DNA of 64,000 bases from Cystobasidium ongulense (GCA_022835595.1 BQUP01000004.1:1178001-1242000); one strand, 5' to 3'; shown: positions 24,101 through 36,328, counted from the first letter of the stretch. Notes: generated by a model from the sequence alone, not told the origin. Made by a program: numbers and translations.

Positions 24101-25296
24101 TTGAGGACCAGAGCGTAGATTGCTACGAGAAGGACCAAGCCTGGCGGCGCCGAAAGGACAATCCGGCCAGTCGAAGACGGGGATCACCCTGACTACGCAT
24201 CTCAGCTTGTTGAAGTCTAGCTCGGAGTTGTCTGGAGACAATATCAGTCACAGCGCTGGGAGTATTGCAGAACTCGCGCTTACTACTTTTGGGCAACAGA
24301 TCCAGTATAGGTTTCCTGCGGTTGTCATTTAGGTACGCTACAGAAACGGCTTCGCAGGTGCCACTCGCTTCGAGAGACTCCTTCAAGACCGATAAATAGT
24401 ATGATCGCTTGAAGAAATATCGATTGTCCTTGAAATCCTTCTCTTGAAATAAAGACTATGGACAAGCAGATTAGCAAATTGCCCTCAAATTCGCCACACA
24501 GCGGTGCGGGCTCACACCGGGCATTTGAACGAGCACGTCTATGTTCCAACCAGTCTTTCCTTTCCATTTACATGCTGTGCCCGTGGGCCAGCTGCCCCCA
24601 ATTTGAATCTTTGTAGGCTTCTCAAAGGCTAGCTGCCAATTGACTTTCTTCAGGTCGGTAGCACCATCCGAGAATGGTAGAGATTCTTTGAGTTTTGCGA
24701 GGGCGCCTTGAGCGAGAAGAGCAGATCTAGCAGGCGTGTTGCTGAGAATAACGCTGTGAATGTACCATGTTAACTTGTAGTCTACTTTCAGCAAGCTGCA
24801 GACCCGATCACCTTATACGTTTGACGAAATTGTCCAGCGGTCGGGCTTTCGAGCTTGAAGGATCTGGACACCGCACAGAGGACAGCAAGGCATCAATCTG
24901 CAGAGCACGATGTGCAGTATACGTAAAAGTAGTTGCAATTAGCTAGCTGCTGGATTTTGCAAAATTGTGGCTGCGATCACGTCGACTCACCTGCAGCTGG
25001 AGGACGCTCTGCAGCTCTGCTTCATCGTCCTCGGGCAGAGCTTCCAGCTGTTCGTGTCTCTTGCCCTTCTGGCGTCCGCTGTTCAGCTTCTGCTTCTTCC
25101 CGGTCGAAGGGCCCGCCTCGCTGCTGCTGGAGCCGGCTTCTGATTCCTCGTCGTCGTCTTCGCTATCGTCTTCATCGTCAAAATCCATCATACTCGCCGC
25201 GCGAGCCATCAAGTCGTCTCCATCATCAAACGCATCGTTGTCAGATGCTCCTTCGCTATCGCTCCCTTCCTTGAAAGATGCGTGGGGCCTCTTCAT
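21171..25296 (-). CDS. UTP22: Utp22/Nrap, nucleolar SSU-processome subunit
   Basis: Utp22 is part of the UTP-C module needed for 18S rRNA maturation; its folds derive from inactive nucleotidyltransferases. N-terminal acidic region about residues 8-60 (FDDEDDSEDDDEES), then IQIGGSWPTGTACKWKGKTG, NIDVLVQMP, LFQEKDFKDNRYFLKRSYYL, CVVRVIPVFDWPDCPFG, GSGAWQAFKATLDCLG, DPTGVTNLL, and toward the end LLVPVFTAPN, LHLHPSKV and AVFFYDHCGGIAIGGLFNPS, all Nrap family blocks. Main exons start at 25296, 24897, 24753, 24455, 24231, 23506, 23330 (largest, to 21740), 21664 and 21428; stop at 21171-21173. Within the exon starting at 24231 a 60-nt GT-AG stretch at about 23794-23735 has no stop and keeps frame, so it may be spliced or retained. 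Confidence 0.9.
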
Positions 25297-25622
25297 GGTC
25301 AAGCAACTTGGTGGGAGAGAAGCACAAGGCCAGAACGCTGCAATCATTTCAATTGAGCGTCGGCATTGGAAATTACAGCGGCGCAATCAGGACTGAGATC
25401 GTGTACATGGGTTCAAGACTAAGTGTATACGCATATGCAAGCTCTCTTGACTGTAAGGAGTCATCCCCAAGGTATCAAGTGTCAAAAGGCACAGTCCTCG
25501 ATACTCGCTACCGACAGCTGAAACACTTCCTCGCAAATAAGAGGCGACCTATGGTACGCCGTTCAAGACGTCTGGACAATAAAGAGGCTGATAGCTAAAC
25601 AGTATTTACAAGTCCTGTTCAA
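25297..25622. other. Spacer between minus-strand genes
   Basis: Promoter and leader of the Utp22 gene and 3' end of the next gene. No coding exon seen. Confidence 0.5.
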
Positions 25623-27700
25623 TCAGCGCCTCGTAAACTCCTTTCTGTCCCGTTCCATTCGTACGTTGCCGTAGGCGTCCCGGTAGACTCTGTCGCTTTG
25701 CTGCATGCCTGAGACCATGCCCGTTTGCTCATTCACGACGACATTGGTTTGAGTACGTGACGTGGTGAGCGTACCAGGCGGGGCGAGAGGAAAATTATTC
25801 ATTTGGCCAAAACCTGCAAATGACGGATGGCCAAAACCTGCAAATGACGGAAAGGATGGAAACATGGACGTGTTCGGCATTGTTAGAGGTGGCATCAGAG
25901 TTTGGGGAAACCCTCCGACCCGTCTACCTTCCAATTGTTGAGGGCTCATCATTTGCTGGGAGATAGGATCTGCTGCGATTCGATTAGTGGCAGTACCCTG
26001 CCCGCGAGCGCCGTGAAAAGGCGGGGACGGGAAGCCGAAGCCAGCTCGGGCGTGGTATGATTCCGCTCTGGTTGTTCGCTCGCCTGCTGGATACATCTCC
26101 TCACGAAGCGCCGGTCGCTGAAGCTGAGTCTGCCTGTTGGTCAAAGCGAGCTGATTGTGAGGCACTGTCGGTTGCCGAAGCGCCGGTTGCTGAAGCTGAG
26201 TCTGTCTGTTGGTCAAAACGAGCTGATTGTGAGGCACTGTCGGTTGCCGAAGCGCCGGTTGCTGAAGCTGAGTCTGCCTGTTGGTCAAAGCGAGCTGATT
26301 GTGAGGCACTGTCGGTTGCCGAAGCGCCGGTTGCTGAAGCTGAGTCTGTCTGTTGGTCAAAACGAGCTGATTGTGAGGCACTGTCGGTTGCCGAAGCGCC
26401 GGTTGCTGAAGCTGAGTCTGTCCGTTGGCCAACACGACTTGATTGCGAGGCCCTGTCTGTTGCGATTGTTGGTATCGTATCGGTACGAGCGCGGACTCCT
26501 TACTGGGATTCGCTGGAAAAATCGGCAATGAACGTTCTGTCTCTGAATAACCCCGTACTCGAGGCGGAGCTTCGTGTTCAAGCTGTGGTGCCGGACGATG
26601 ATGCTTGGAGGCCCCTGGATGCTGATGGTTTTGTCGAAGCGTCTGCTGCTGCTGCGGCTGTTGCGGACCCGAAGGTCTTACAGCGCATTCGCGCAATTCT
26701 GTCTGCTTTGAAGGTTTACCCTCCGGTATAGTCGCTAGCGTGCTCAATGCTTCCATCAAGAGTGTTGACGGCTGCGCTGCGCATTCTTCTGCATTCACAA
26801 ATTCGACATGTGTGGTTGTTTTCCTGTAGCCAAAAGCATTACGTTACGAAATTCGCAAAATGAAGCGACTCTCACACAAATACTCACTTGTCGTGAGACT
26901 GCGGCCTCTCGGCTGAAAAACCTATCAGCTTGTCGTACGCCGCCCGCATGGTACCTAAAGACCGACACACTTAGCCTCTACATACACTTATATCCAGCAA
27001 CAGCTCCTCACTATCTCGCAAAGTCTTGTAGACATCTTCCAGTAAGCGAACCTGATTCTGGACAGTTTCGTAGGCCTCTTCAGATTCAGCCTTTGCCCGC
27101 CTTTCCTTCAAAATGGCTTGCTAAAAGGAAGTCAGCTCAATGTCCTAGCCACTACCATGATCTCTGTGTACGATCACTCACTTTGGACTTGAACGCTTTC
27201 TTGATGACATGGCGTGAAGCATCTGCCGCTACACCCAGAACCTCGTAGGCAGTCAGACTGGCTGATGAAGAGTCCGACTCCCCACTAGAGGCAGAGTCGT
27301 CGCTAGATTCGTCATTGACGTCCGCCTTGAAGGCTGACGTGCTAGGCAGACTTCTTTCACGTTCTACGCCTGCACTGCCGTCTGCAGCCGATTCCGAGTC
27401 GCCTTCTTCTGCACTACTGAGGTATGATTGCCGCCGCTACTGGTCACCTTTGCTTCCGACGGACACCTTGACGCAATCTTCTTCGTCGGACAGCTCATCT
27501 ATTGTCACCTGAGACTGAGAGACTGATACCTGAGCCTGACGTGCGCTTGCAACTTGGAAATGCGTGCCCCCCAAGCATGTCTGCGCTATGTAGGGAGACG
27601 GTGGTTCATTCTCTCCGTCAGACAGCTCTTCAATGACAGGTGAAGACGCTTGTCGTGGGTGCTGGGGACTCATAGTCGTTTGCGACAATTGCGATGACAT
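25623..27700 (-). CDS. Gln/Pro-rich protein with HPD-less J-like domain and tandem repeats
   Basis: Start MSSQLSQTTMSPQHP at 27700; C-terminus RMERDRKEFTRR at 25623. Residues 1-85 or so carry two ELSD(G/E)E acidic motifs. Then follows a DnaJ-like segment: AYEVLGVAADASRHVIKKAF, a charged helix ILKERRAKAESEEAYE, and VYKTLRDS...MRAAYDKL, matching helices I, II and III of a J domain, but no HPD tripeptide lies between helices II and III. Such proteins cannot stimulate Hsp70 ATPase in the usual way. Downstream is a 24-residue tandem repeat (QTQLQQPALRQPTVPHNQLV type, five copies), then a Gly/Phe/Pro-rich region with PSFAGFG twice. At least five exons; introns near 27245-27436, 27180, 26990 and 26870 were read by eye. 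Function unknown. Confidence 0.62.
25803..25852. repeat. Short direct repeat of about 24 bp, two copies
   Basis: ggccaaaacctgcaaatgac occurs twice in a row near 25803 and 25827, encoding PSFAGFG twice in the minus-strand gene. Confidence 0.8.
26105..26464. repeat. 72-bp coding minisatellite, five copies
   Basis: The string gaagcgccgg recurs at 26105, 26177, 26249, 26321 and 26393, a period of exactly 72 bp. Copies 1 and 3 share the variant tctgcctgttggtcaaagcg while copies 2 and 4 share tctgtctgttggtcaaaacg, so the array looks like a duplicated 144-bp dimer; copy 5 is more diverged. The unit is 24 codons, and because 72 is divisible by three the opposite strand is also open through the array. 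Confidence 0.95.
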
Positions 27701-27964
27701 AAAGGTGATTTCGAGTCGCTTCTATCTGCGTAGGCAAAAGTCGGAAAGGGCATTGCGTCTGAAGCGTCAGCTGGTCTGTAAGACGAGTTTGCCCGACAAG
27801 GCGGACCAAACGAGCAGGGCAAGTGTGTCAGCGTGGTGGTCTTGGGCGTCAGTATAACGATACTATCACAAAACGCATTATACCTTTCTACATCAGCATT
27901 AAGTCGATCTCAATCGAGTTGTAAAAGAAGAAGGAGCAGCCATATCAATTGCGATATTCGATTC

Positions 27965-28918
27965 CTACCAGGCAGGATAATTCTGCTTATTCTGAAGTCC
28001 CTGTATGGCTTGTCGAACCTGCGTCCACGAGCCTTGTATGTCAGATTGATCGCCCGAAATCAGCGCGTTACCATTGGTGTCTTGCTGCAGAGTGTTTATC
28101 GAATACATGCCAGCCGTTCGACCAGTACGTCCGTCGTGTTGGACTCTATGCGATTGACTTCTAACGCGTAGACCGAAACCACCTGGGGTAAAATTGCCAC
28201 TGATGGCGAAATCGGTTTGAAGAGGATCCCGTCCCTCGATGGAAGCCTCCACGTATCTTGATAGCTCATTAAGCGGAGGGGGTCTCTGTTGCAGGCTCAT
28301 AGCAGGGCGCAGGCCGAGAGCACTCTGAGGCGCACGTGGCATGAGCGCTTGATTAAACTGGTGTGTAGCCTGACCGGGGGGCAGCCTGGTTAAGGCTAGT
28401 TGCCCACGAGCAGCCGACCCGGTAGAAGTTCCGGTAGATGCACGTGGTCTAGGAATGCTTGCGGTGCTGGCGGATTTGGGCCTGACAGTGGCGTGGTCCA
28501 AGGACTGAGCGGGAGAATTAGTCACAGATGCGGGTCGACCGCGAGTCGCCATGCCAGCCGCCGTGGCAGCTCTCGAACGGGTGGACGGCTCCGCTGCAGA
28601 GGGTTGTGCCATCGGCTGAGTACGAAGTGGAGTCTGACTAGGTTGCACTGTTGGCTTAGAGAGCATCTGCTGCACTTGTGAAGCTGGTACCACTCCTGGC
28701 TTCTGTGCAAGACTTGCCGTGGCCGAGATTGCTTCGTTCGGGTCGTACATGATTGATGTGACGGGGGGTACAGCGGGTGCATCCAGAGATCCTGGTCTCA
28801 CCAAAATTCCAAGCTCGCGTATAGCTTCAGCGAGAGTGAAGTCGTATCTGTTTGGAGGTGGCCAACTAGCTGCGAAATCCTCTTTGACATCTTGGAACGG
28901 GCGGGACCTGTCAAGCAT
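27965..28918 (-). CDS. Unrecognised Pro/Ser/Ala/Gln-rich protein
   Basis: A 317-residue open frame from ATG 28918 to a stop at 27965. The first 60 residues are the most ordered (FQDVKEDFAASWPPPNRYDF and LAEAIRELGILVRPGSLD); the rest is low-complexity, with many S/T-P and R-P dipeptides, ending IQGLQNKQNYPAW. Upstream the frame continues through PPFFA to a possible acceptor (cgtcgtag at about 28934), so an extra 5' exon is possible. I recognise no domain. It sits on the same strand between a RAD51 paralogue and the repeat protein; whether it is related to either is unknown. Confidence 0.5.
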   Translation of the reverse strand: MLDRSRPFQDVKEDFAASWPPPNRYDFTLAEAIRELGILVRPGSLDAPAVPPVTSIMYDPNEAISATASLAQKPGVVPASQVQQMLSKPTVQPSQTPLRTQPMAQPSAAEPSTRSRAATAAGMATRGRPASVTNSPAQSLDHATVRPKSASTASIPRPRASTGTSTGSAARGQLALTRLPPGQATHQFNQALMPRAPQSALGLRPAMSLQQRPPPLNELSRYVEASIEGRDPLQTDFAISGNFTPGGFGLRVRSQSHRVQHDGRTGRTAGMYSINTLQQDTNGNALISGDQSDIQGSWTQVRQAIQGLQNKQNYPAW

Positions 28919-29197
28919 TGCGAAGAAGGGAGGCTACGACGGATGTCAGCGGGATCGGGTTATCTAGGTGGAAATATTATGTGGATCAATTGCGACAAAG
29001 AAGAGGGGTTATGCCCTCCTGCCCTCTCAGGCCTTGAAATGGGCCGGTAATCTTGTTCGTCACGATTGCCGACACATGGTCGGACAGACAAGCATAATGC
29101 TGCCTTTGCTTGTCATGATGTTAGACAAATCTTGCATTCCAGTCGAACCTATGCTACATATTGATGAGCGACCCAGCAGCGCTGTTTCAAACATCCG

Positions 29198-30764
29198 TTA
29201 TACCGCTATCCTGAAAAATCGCAAAAAGAACGAGATCTCAGGTGGAGCATGAATCATTGTTCTCGTGAAAGTGCCTTACTGTCGTGCGAAATGCTACATT
29301 GTGACCACGTATCGAAGAAGGCGTTACGATTGTCATAGCCGTCCTGCAATTGTACACATAGAGTGAGCATCAATCACGCCTTGTAGTACCGACTTGACGC
29401 TCTCACCTTGTCCCGTCACCTGCGGCAGACAATATTACCTGAGTAACGAGTGGTATATGCCAGTGATTGACTGTTTGGGCGAAGCAGTAGAATGGTAAGT
29501 TGCCTCGTCCCTTAGGATCGTCTAGAAGAAAGAAAGACTCACAGAATTGAGGAACTGCAAATGAGTGTTTTGCATCTCTAACGCTCGCTCTTTCGCCAAA
29601 GTCATCTGTCAATTTTGTTTTGCTTTGCGTTGTGACAATCATCTGGGTGGTAAATGATTCATTTTAGTATAATGCTCAATTATTCATTGTGCCAGACCAG
29701 ATAGACAGGCAAACACTTACAGCGACATTTCTCGCTGTCACTGTCATCAGACTGTCCTTCAACAAACCGTTCATAAAGTGCCTTATGATGTTATAACTAG
29801 CTTCCTGCCGAGGATCACTGACATAGTAGCTTTTCCTCTGTCTTTTGCTGTCACTATTCCTTCCATTCTTGTATTTTGAATTTGCTTTTTCATGATCTAC
29901 CATGATCTGTGCTGATAGACTCGGGACTAGATTGGCATTGAGCGGTGTTGAGAGGGTATCTATGATTACTAGTTGGAGCTGAAGTTTCAGGTCATATCAG
30001 CGAAACATGCGCATGTAGTGAGACGGAAGAGGTACTCACTGAAGGGTTCGATTCGGTGAAAGTTTTCAGAGATTGGAGCGCTATTAGAAGATCATCGCTC
30101 TCGTAGCATTCCCAAATAGTCATTCTTTCCAGACAAAGCAGAGACCGGGCTGCATTTCAAGGTCGTCAGGGTGGGGTGTGATCACGCAAAGATACGGGAG
30201 CTACGCACTTTCATCATTGTCATTTGCTGCTATTGCTGCTGCGAGCAATACGCCTAATGACATACATCCTTGCGTATCTGAATAAGGAGGGCAGACCATC
30301 AGCTTCCCCCAGTCGGACAGTATCTGTCAAGCCACTCACCAATAATGACTACCCGCAAAGCTTTGTCGTCTGCATCTCCACCAAGGCACGTTTGGATGGC
30401 ATAAGATATGCATGTCCTGGTCTTGCCTTCACCTGGACATCCGGAGAGTTCGAGCAATTGTCCGGGCGAGAGGCCGCGGACCTGGTCTGCATCGCTTGAC
30501 ACGACGAGCGAGTCAAAGCTTGTGCTACCTGAAGATAAGCGAGGCCCTTCTCGGGTGCTCTTGAGAAGCGAGGCTGCATTTTGAGTAGGTATGGGCGCTG
30601 AGGCTGTTGCTGAGACTGATGAAGTGGGGAGGTCGGGGCCGGCTAGAAGAGGGTCTGAGATACAGCAGCCATACTCAGCATTTAAAAAGATGGGTGCTGT
30701 CAGATTGTGACTTACCATGCTTCAGCTGTTCGAGCCTGCGTTTCCTCGAGGCTTCGCTGTCCAT
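29198..30764 (-). CDS. RAD51-family recombinase paralogue (RecA-fold)
   Basis: Start MDSEASRKRRLEQLKHD at 30764, with an intron splitting the Asp. The Walker A loop is ELSGCPGEGKTRT; the preceding RLSSGSTSFDSLV resembles the S-T-G-x-x-x-L-D of RAD51 paralogues. A VVIIDTQGC segment follows, where RAD51 members have I-D-T-E-G. Walker B is LQLVIIDTLSTPLN, and then NVAMIVTTQSKTKLTDDFG matches the V-T-N-Q region. Joined exons keep frame across about seven GT-AG introns; the last codons read SHDRIAV before a TAA at 29198. No HhH N-terminal domain is seen, which fits a paralogue (RAD51C, XRCC3, Rad55 or Rad57 type) rather than Rad51 itself. The C-terminus is shorter than usual and its last join is uncertain. 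Confidence 0.75.
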
Positions 30765-31051
30765 TGCAGCGTGGAGCAGCTCTGTCTACCTGCCCGCCAG
30801 ACGGACTTCAGACTGTGGCAGAACCCAATGTGTAAAGGATTCGTGCATATCTCGGTGTGCCTGTTCAGCTTGTTGTTGATGTGCCTTGTCCTGCAACAAA
30901 ATTCCCGAGCAGCCAGTTTCCTCTAGTTGGCCGCGTAAAGAGCTGCATAAAAAACAAAAACATTCTATCAACGCGTCGCTTTCGTCCACACCGACAGCAA
31001 ATAGCGACGAGCGAGACGGCAAGAGCAGACAGTGTCTATTCTGTCGTAGCT
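30765..31051. promoter_or_regulatory. Divergent promoter of RAD51 paralogue and MSH6, with ACGCGT site
   Basis: The 287-bp spacer separates two repair genes facing apart. ACGCGT at 30971-30976 matches the MluI cell-cycle box bound by MBF (Mbp1-Swi6) in fungi, which drives G1/S transcription of replication and repair genes. A palindromic hexamer is expected roughly every 4 kb, so one hit in 287 bp is suggestive, not proof. Confidence 0.45.
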
Positions 31052-34000
31052 ATGAGCAAGCCAGCTGCAAAACAGTCCACGCTGCTGGGCTTCTTTAAGA
31101 AAGCGCCCGCGAACACGCCGCGTCCATCAGCAGCGAGCAAGACGACCGCGACTCCGAGCACGCCTATAACGCCATCAAGCAGCACCAGCGGGAGCATCAG
31201 CAAAAAGACTGATGCTGCTGCCCTACCTGCGCCCATCAACGCGCAAAGGGCCTCTTCGGCTTCCTCTGCTTCAAAGCACACTATTGACCTGTCTTCCGAT
31301 GGAGCAATCGACGACGAGCTTCCCAGCACAATGCAAGACTATGCTTCAAAAGGCAGCACTGGAGAGATCATCAGACCCGTGATTTCCGCTGCGGCTGCTT
31401 CATCTGCGTCCAAAAGTCACACTAGCAGTGCGCTTTCAACCTTCTCCGCCGCTTCATCATCTCCCGCTCCGACACTATCGAAGAAGAAGCTCTCCCAATC
31501 TATTCCCACACCGCCATTGACTAGCGAGAATGAGAGCGCAGCTACGAGCGCTGCATCTGCTAGCGAGATGGACATTGACGCCGAAGACGATGAAAGCGAA
31601 GGTGAAAACGTAAAGAGAGCCTCCCAGGTAAGTCCATGCATTCCTACCGTTACTTCAGCCTCGACAAGCCCTACTTAGGCCCTTCATACCCGGAAACTAT
31701 CTTCAGAAATCTCGCTCCACGAAACGTCAAATCGTCCTGTCTGACAATGAAGATGATGAAAGTGAAGCAGGCACCTCGAGCGACGTCCCACCAAAGAAGA
31801 AGGTTAAAGCAAAAGCAAAAGCAATCAAAGCAGATAGCCCCTTCTCCTTAGACGGAGACGAAAGCGACGCCTACTCAGATGGCGGGATTGATTGGGATGA
31901 AGCAGTGAAGTCTGATATTGAAGAGTTGAAGCCGAAAAAGAAAGAGGTAAAGGGTAAAGGGAAAGCGGCGGAACCTAAAAGACCAGCCATCGTGGGTCAA
32001 GCAATTTACTCTCGGATAATCAATTGAGCATCTAATGGTGAATACTGTTTCAACATGCAGAAAAAAACAGATTCCCAATCACTCAGCAATTCCTTCTTTA
32101 CCAATGCTGATCTGGGGAAGCAAGTGAGTCATAAACCTGGGGACTGCCAATGAAGTACGGAAGATTTCCTGATGTCTGATACACAGGAGCGCAAGGAAGC
32201 CTACGCTAATGAGGGAGACACGCCCTTTGGATTCATTCTTCCTGAATTCCGCAGGGATGCAGACAAACATCGACCAGGTAATATCACTCACTTCTGGTAG
32301 CTCTGCTTACAACAAGTCTGAAGTCTGTTTCTTCTGCAGACCACCCCGAGTACGATCCTCGTACGGTCTATATACCTCCTTCGGCCTATGAGAACTTCAA
32401 ACCTTTTGAAAGACAGTTTTGGGACATCAAGAAAAACCGTAAGTCTTCAAGACAGAGCTTTGGCATACATTTGTATGTCCTGCAGCCTGAGCACGTCATC
32501 TTTGCAGACATGGATACTGTCCTCTTTTTCCAGAAAGGCAAATTTTTCGGTGAGTACAGCCAGCATTCCAATGTTGTCACTTAGATTTGTTTCGAGTTTG
32601 ACCTAATTTCCAAACCTTCTTTCCCCCTGGCCAGAATTATACGAAAGCGATGCCGACATTGGACATCAAACGTTCGACTTGAAATTGACCAAGAGAGTCA
32701 AGATGAGCATGGTAGGTGTACCAGAAGCCAGTATCGATTATTGGACGGCCAAGTTCCTAGCCCAAGGCTTCAAGGTGAGTGGACCTACACGCCATTAGTT
32801 TGTTCAGATCTAGTCCGATACTCACCACGAGCGAAACTCCAGGTGGGCCGTGTCGAGCAAGCGGAAACAGCAATTGGTGCCGATCTAAGACGACAAGACG
32901 AGAAAGAACAAGAAAAAGGCGGCAAGGGTAAATCGAAGGCCAAAAAGTCGAATGAACCCAAGATTGTTCATAGGGAACTCAAGACTGTCTTAACAACCGG
33001 CACAATTGTAGATGGACAGCTCTTAACGGACGACCTCTCGGATCATTGCATTGCTATCAAGGAGTACCTAACGGATGGCGAATCGGACCCCAAATTTGGT
33101 ATCGTCATTGCCGATTGCTCTACTGCCGAATTTACTATGAGTGCCTTCCAAGTAAGCTTTCCATGTATTCAAATTGCGGCTTTTTACGAAAGGCTAAGTC
33201 TGCTTTCTGCAGGACGATACCTGTCGGACAAGGCTGGAAACTACAATCCGACAGCACAAACCCCGGGAGTTAATTTGCGAAAAGGGCAATCTTTCGGTCC
33301 CGACTCTTCGACTACTCCGAGCCTGCGTAGGACCAGCATGCACATGGAACTACCTTAAACCTGGCTCCGAGTTCCTCTCTGCCGATGACGCTCGCAAAGG
33401 CATTGAAGATATGTTCAGAGGAGCAGCCAAGAAAGGAGAAGACGAAGATATGGATGATGACATAGATGTTTCTGACTTGATTCCCGGTGAAATCAAGGTG
33501 CTTTACGATAACGCCGAAGCTATGAGTGCTATGGGTGGCATGCTGTGGTACCTTAGAGGAGTGAGGATTTTTCTCGCACCATTTTGCCATACGAAAGCTG
33601 ACCAAATCTCCCGACAGCTCAACCTCGACAGGGAGCTGGTCTCGGTGAAGAATTTTAGTGCGTCCAATTTCCTCTGGCTTTGCCGCCCAAAGAGCGTGAA
33701 AGTTGACTTGTTCTACCATAGACATTTTCGATCCGATTCGAGATGGTCAGGCCCTTATCCTCGATGGCCAGACGCTGGCGCATATCGAAGTCCTGCAAAA
33801 CTCCTCCGGTACCGATGAAGGCACGCTCTTTCAACTGTTGTGCCGGTGTGCTACACCCTTCGGTGCGTGTTTTCCCTCAAGTCGAGGCAGGGGAAAATTA
33901 TTGACAAGGATCTTTTGCAGGCAAGCGACTATTCAAGATCTGGGTTTGCCAACCTTTGCGAAATGTGAAAGCAATAAATGACCGGCTGGATGCTGTCGAG

Positions 34001-36147
34001 GAGATCATGCAATCTCAGCCTTTCCAAGACACTTTTGACAGACTTACGAAAGGCATGCCCGATATCGAGCGACTATTAAGTCGCATCCACGCAAGAAGCA
34101 TTCGAGTGAAAGAATTGTAAGTATTGCTTTGGGGTAGCCCCTTTCAGCGCTCGCTTCAGCTGAATCAGCCTATCACAGCCTCAAAGTCCTTGATGCCTTC
34201 ACAAGTATTTCCAACCTGTTCGAAAAGCTCGCGGATGCAGCTTTAGATTTCACATCACCCAGCATCCCCGGCGTTCTCCGCAGAGCACCAGAGCTCGACA
34301 AGCGAATCGAAGGAATCCGCTCACTCTTCAAAGTTGATGGCGATGATTTGAGACCTGTCAAAGGAAAGAATGCAGAGTTCGACATTATCGCGAAACGCGT
34401 TAGGCAAATCGAGTCCGATTTGCAGGAGCAGCTGGATGAATACAAGAGAGAACTCAAGTGAGCTCTCCTTGTATTTATACCGTGTCTGACGTCTAAACTG
34501 ACGTTATTACAATCCTATCCCTCAGATGTCGCGAGCTGAAGTTCAAAGACATTGGCACGAAAGACATTTATCAGATTGAATGTCCCGTGAAACTTAAAGT
34601 TCCAAAATCGTGGACTAAAGTAAGTGCTCGAATTGCAGCTCAGACAACCATGACTGAGCCGATTACAAAACAGGTGTCCGGTACAAAGGACCTTAACCGC
34701 TACTATTCGCAACCGATTGAAGAAATGGTCCAAAAGCTGAAAGAAGCACGGGAACGTCAGGATCAAGCTATCAAGCTTTTCCAGTACACAGTAGGTATCG
34801 ATGCGAGTAGGTCAACACGTACGACGCTGATCAAACTCTTTCCAGGTCTATGTAGAATTCAGCAAAGACTATTCGGAGTGGCTCAGGGCAGTCAAGCTGG
34901 TAGCCGAGCTGGACTGCCTTGTCAGTTTGGCGAAATCTTCAACTGCCCTAGGCGAGCCCGCTGTCCGACCAGTCATCGTGGACGAGGAGCAAGCATCCGT
35001 ACAATTCGAAGAACTGCGACATCCATGCATTTTCTCGGCTTCATCGGACTTCATACCCAACAGCGTCACTCTTGGCGGTTCTCACAAGGACATGGTCCTT
35101 TTGACAGGTCCAAACGTAAATTGGGAAAGACATCAATCAAGGTCTTCCTAGTACTGACTGTCTCTTTACACGCAGATGGCGGGCAAATCTACTTTGCTGA
35201 GAATGACGTGCGTGGGTGTAATCCTGGCGCAAATCGGATGCTATGTCCCAGCAAAGAGTGCCCGAATTTCCCCATGCGATAGAATAGTATCCCGCATGGG
35301 CGCAGCAGACAACATGCTGGCTGGACAGTCGACGTTCCGTGTTGAGATGGAAGACTGTAGGAAGATCCTCGTCGAGGCTACACCCAAGACGTTGGTTATT
35401 CTGGATGAACTCGGCCGAGGGTATGCATTCTGTGAAACTGTGTGAAGGTGAACTGCGGCTGACCTACAGCCATTACAGAACTAGTACTTTCGACGGCTTG
35501 AGCATTGCTTATGCAGTCTTGCATCAGTTAGCAGGACATTTAGGCTGCATCGGATTCTTTGCCACCCACTTCACCTCTCTCGTCGAAGACTTTGCACATC
35601 ATCCTGAAATCGCCCTCAAGCACTTGCAGACGTTTGTTGACGATCAGACTAGAGAGGTTACATTCCTGTATAAGTTGACGGACGGGTCAGTCGGTATCGC
35701 CTTACTTTGAAGAAGAAACCAGATTTGCTGACATTGATCTTAACAGCTCTTCACCCAAGAGTTACGGTCCACACGTAGCAGCTATGGCCGGTGTACCGAA
35801 GTAAGCAATGTCTTCCTCGCCTGACAAGCTTTTATTTACGCAATCTGACGGGGTACCTTTTGCAGAGATGTGGTCGATAGAGCTATCGCCGTTTCCCAGA
35901 TGTTCGAAGAGCGCACCAAGCAGCACGAAACGAGCAAAAAGAAAGATCAGGCACTATCACTCGATCTCCAGGCAGATGCTTCATTCCGTGAGTGTCAATC
36001 TGACATCTGCAGGGCAGGAGCTAACGAAGTGTGCCACATACAGTGCTCAAGCTGGCCGCCAAGGAGGCAGTTGCTTCCGATGCTCGCCTATTGCACACAT
36101 TCGACGTGATTTGCAAGAAAGTCTCGGCTGTGTCAGCTACAGCCTGA
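31052..36147 (+). CDS. MSH6: DNA mismatch repair protein MSH6
   Basis: MSH6 pairs with MSH2 in MutS-alpha, which binds base mismatches and small loops. Residues 8-15 (QSTLLGFF) form a PCNA-binding PIP box, followed by a Ser/Thr/Ala-rich tether and basic region. The mismatch domain has [34 protein letters not shown] with the Phe-x-Glu mismatch wedge (FFE), and [10 protein letters not shown]. The ATPase has VLLTGPN joined over an intron (about 35116-35175) to [14 protein letters not shown], giving Walker A, then [30 protein letters not shown] (Walker B and signature), FFATHFTSL and [13 protein letters not shown]. Many short introns interrupt the gene (I count at least twelve). Start chosen because it places the PIP box at the extreme N-terminus. 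TGA at 36145-36147. Confidence 0.95.
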
Positions 36148-36328
36148 TCAGCGAAAAGAACTGTCAGCAACAGAACATTGACAAATATCGAATCCCTTTA
36201 TCAAGAGACGCACTTTCAGTAATTTTGCGTCGTATATGTAGCATTTATTCACTCTCACAACAACGCTGCTGCTGCAATACGCAATGCTATATGCACACAA
36301 CTTCGAGAATACTAGACCCGCATGTTTG

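Noticed and set aside
26057-26731. Plus-strand 224-codon gene over the minisatellite
   Set aside because: Frame openness follows from the 72-bp period; no start context or downstream continuation.
30040-30075. gggttcgattcgg resembling a tRNA T-loop
   Set aside because: It lies in an exon of the RAD51 paralogue (TESNPS) and no acceptor or anticodon stem can be built around it.
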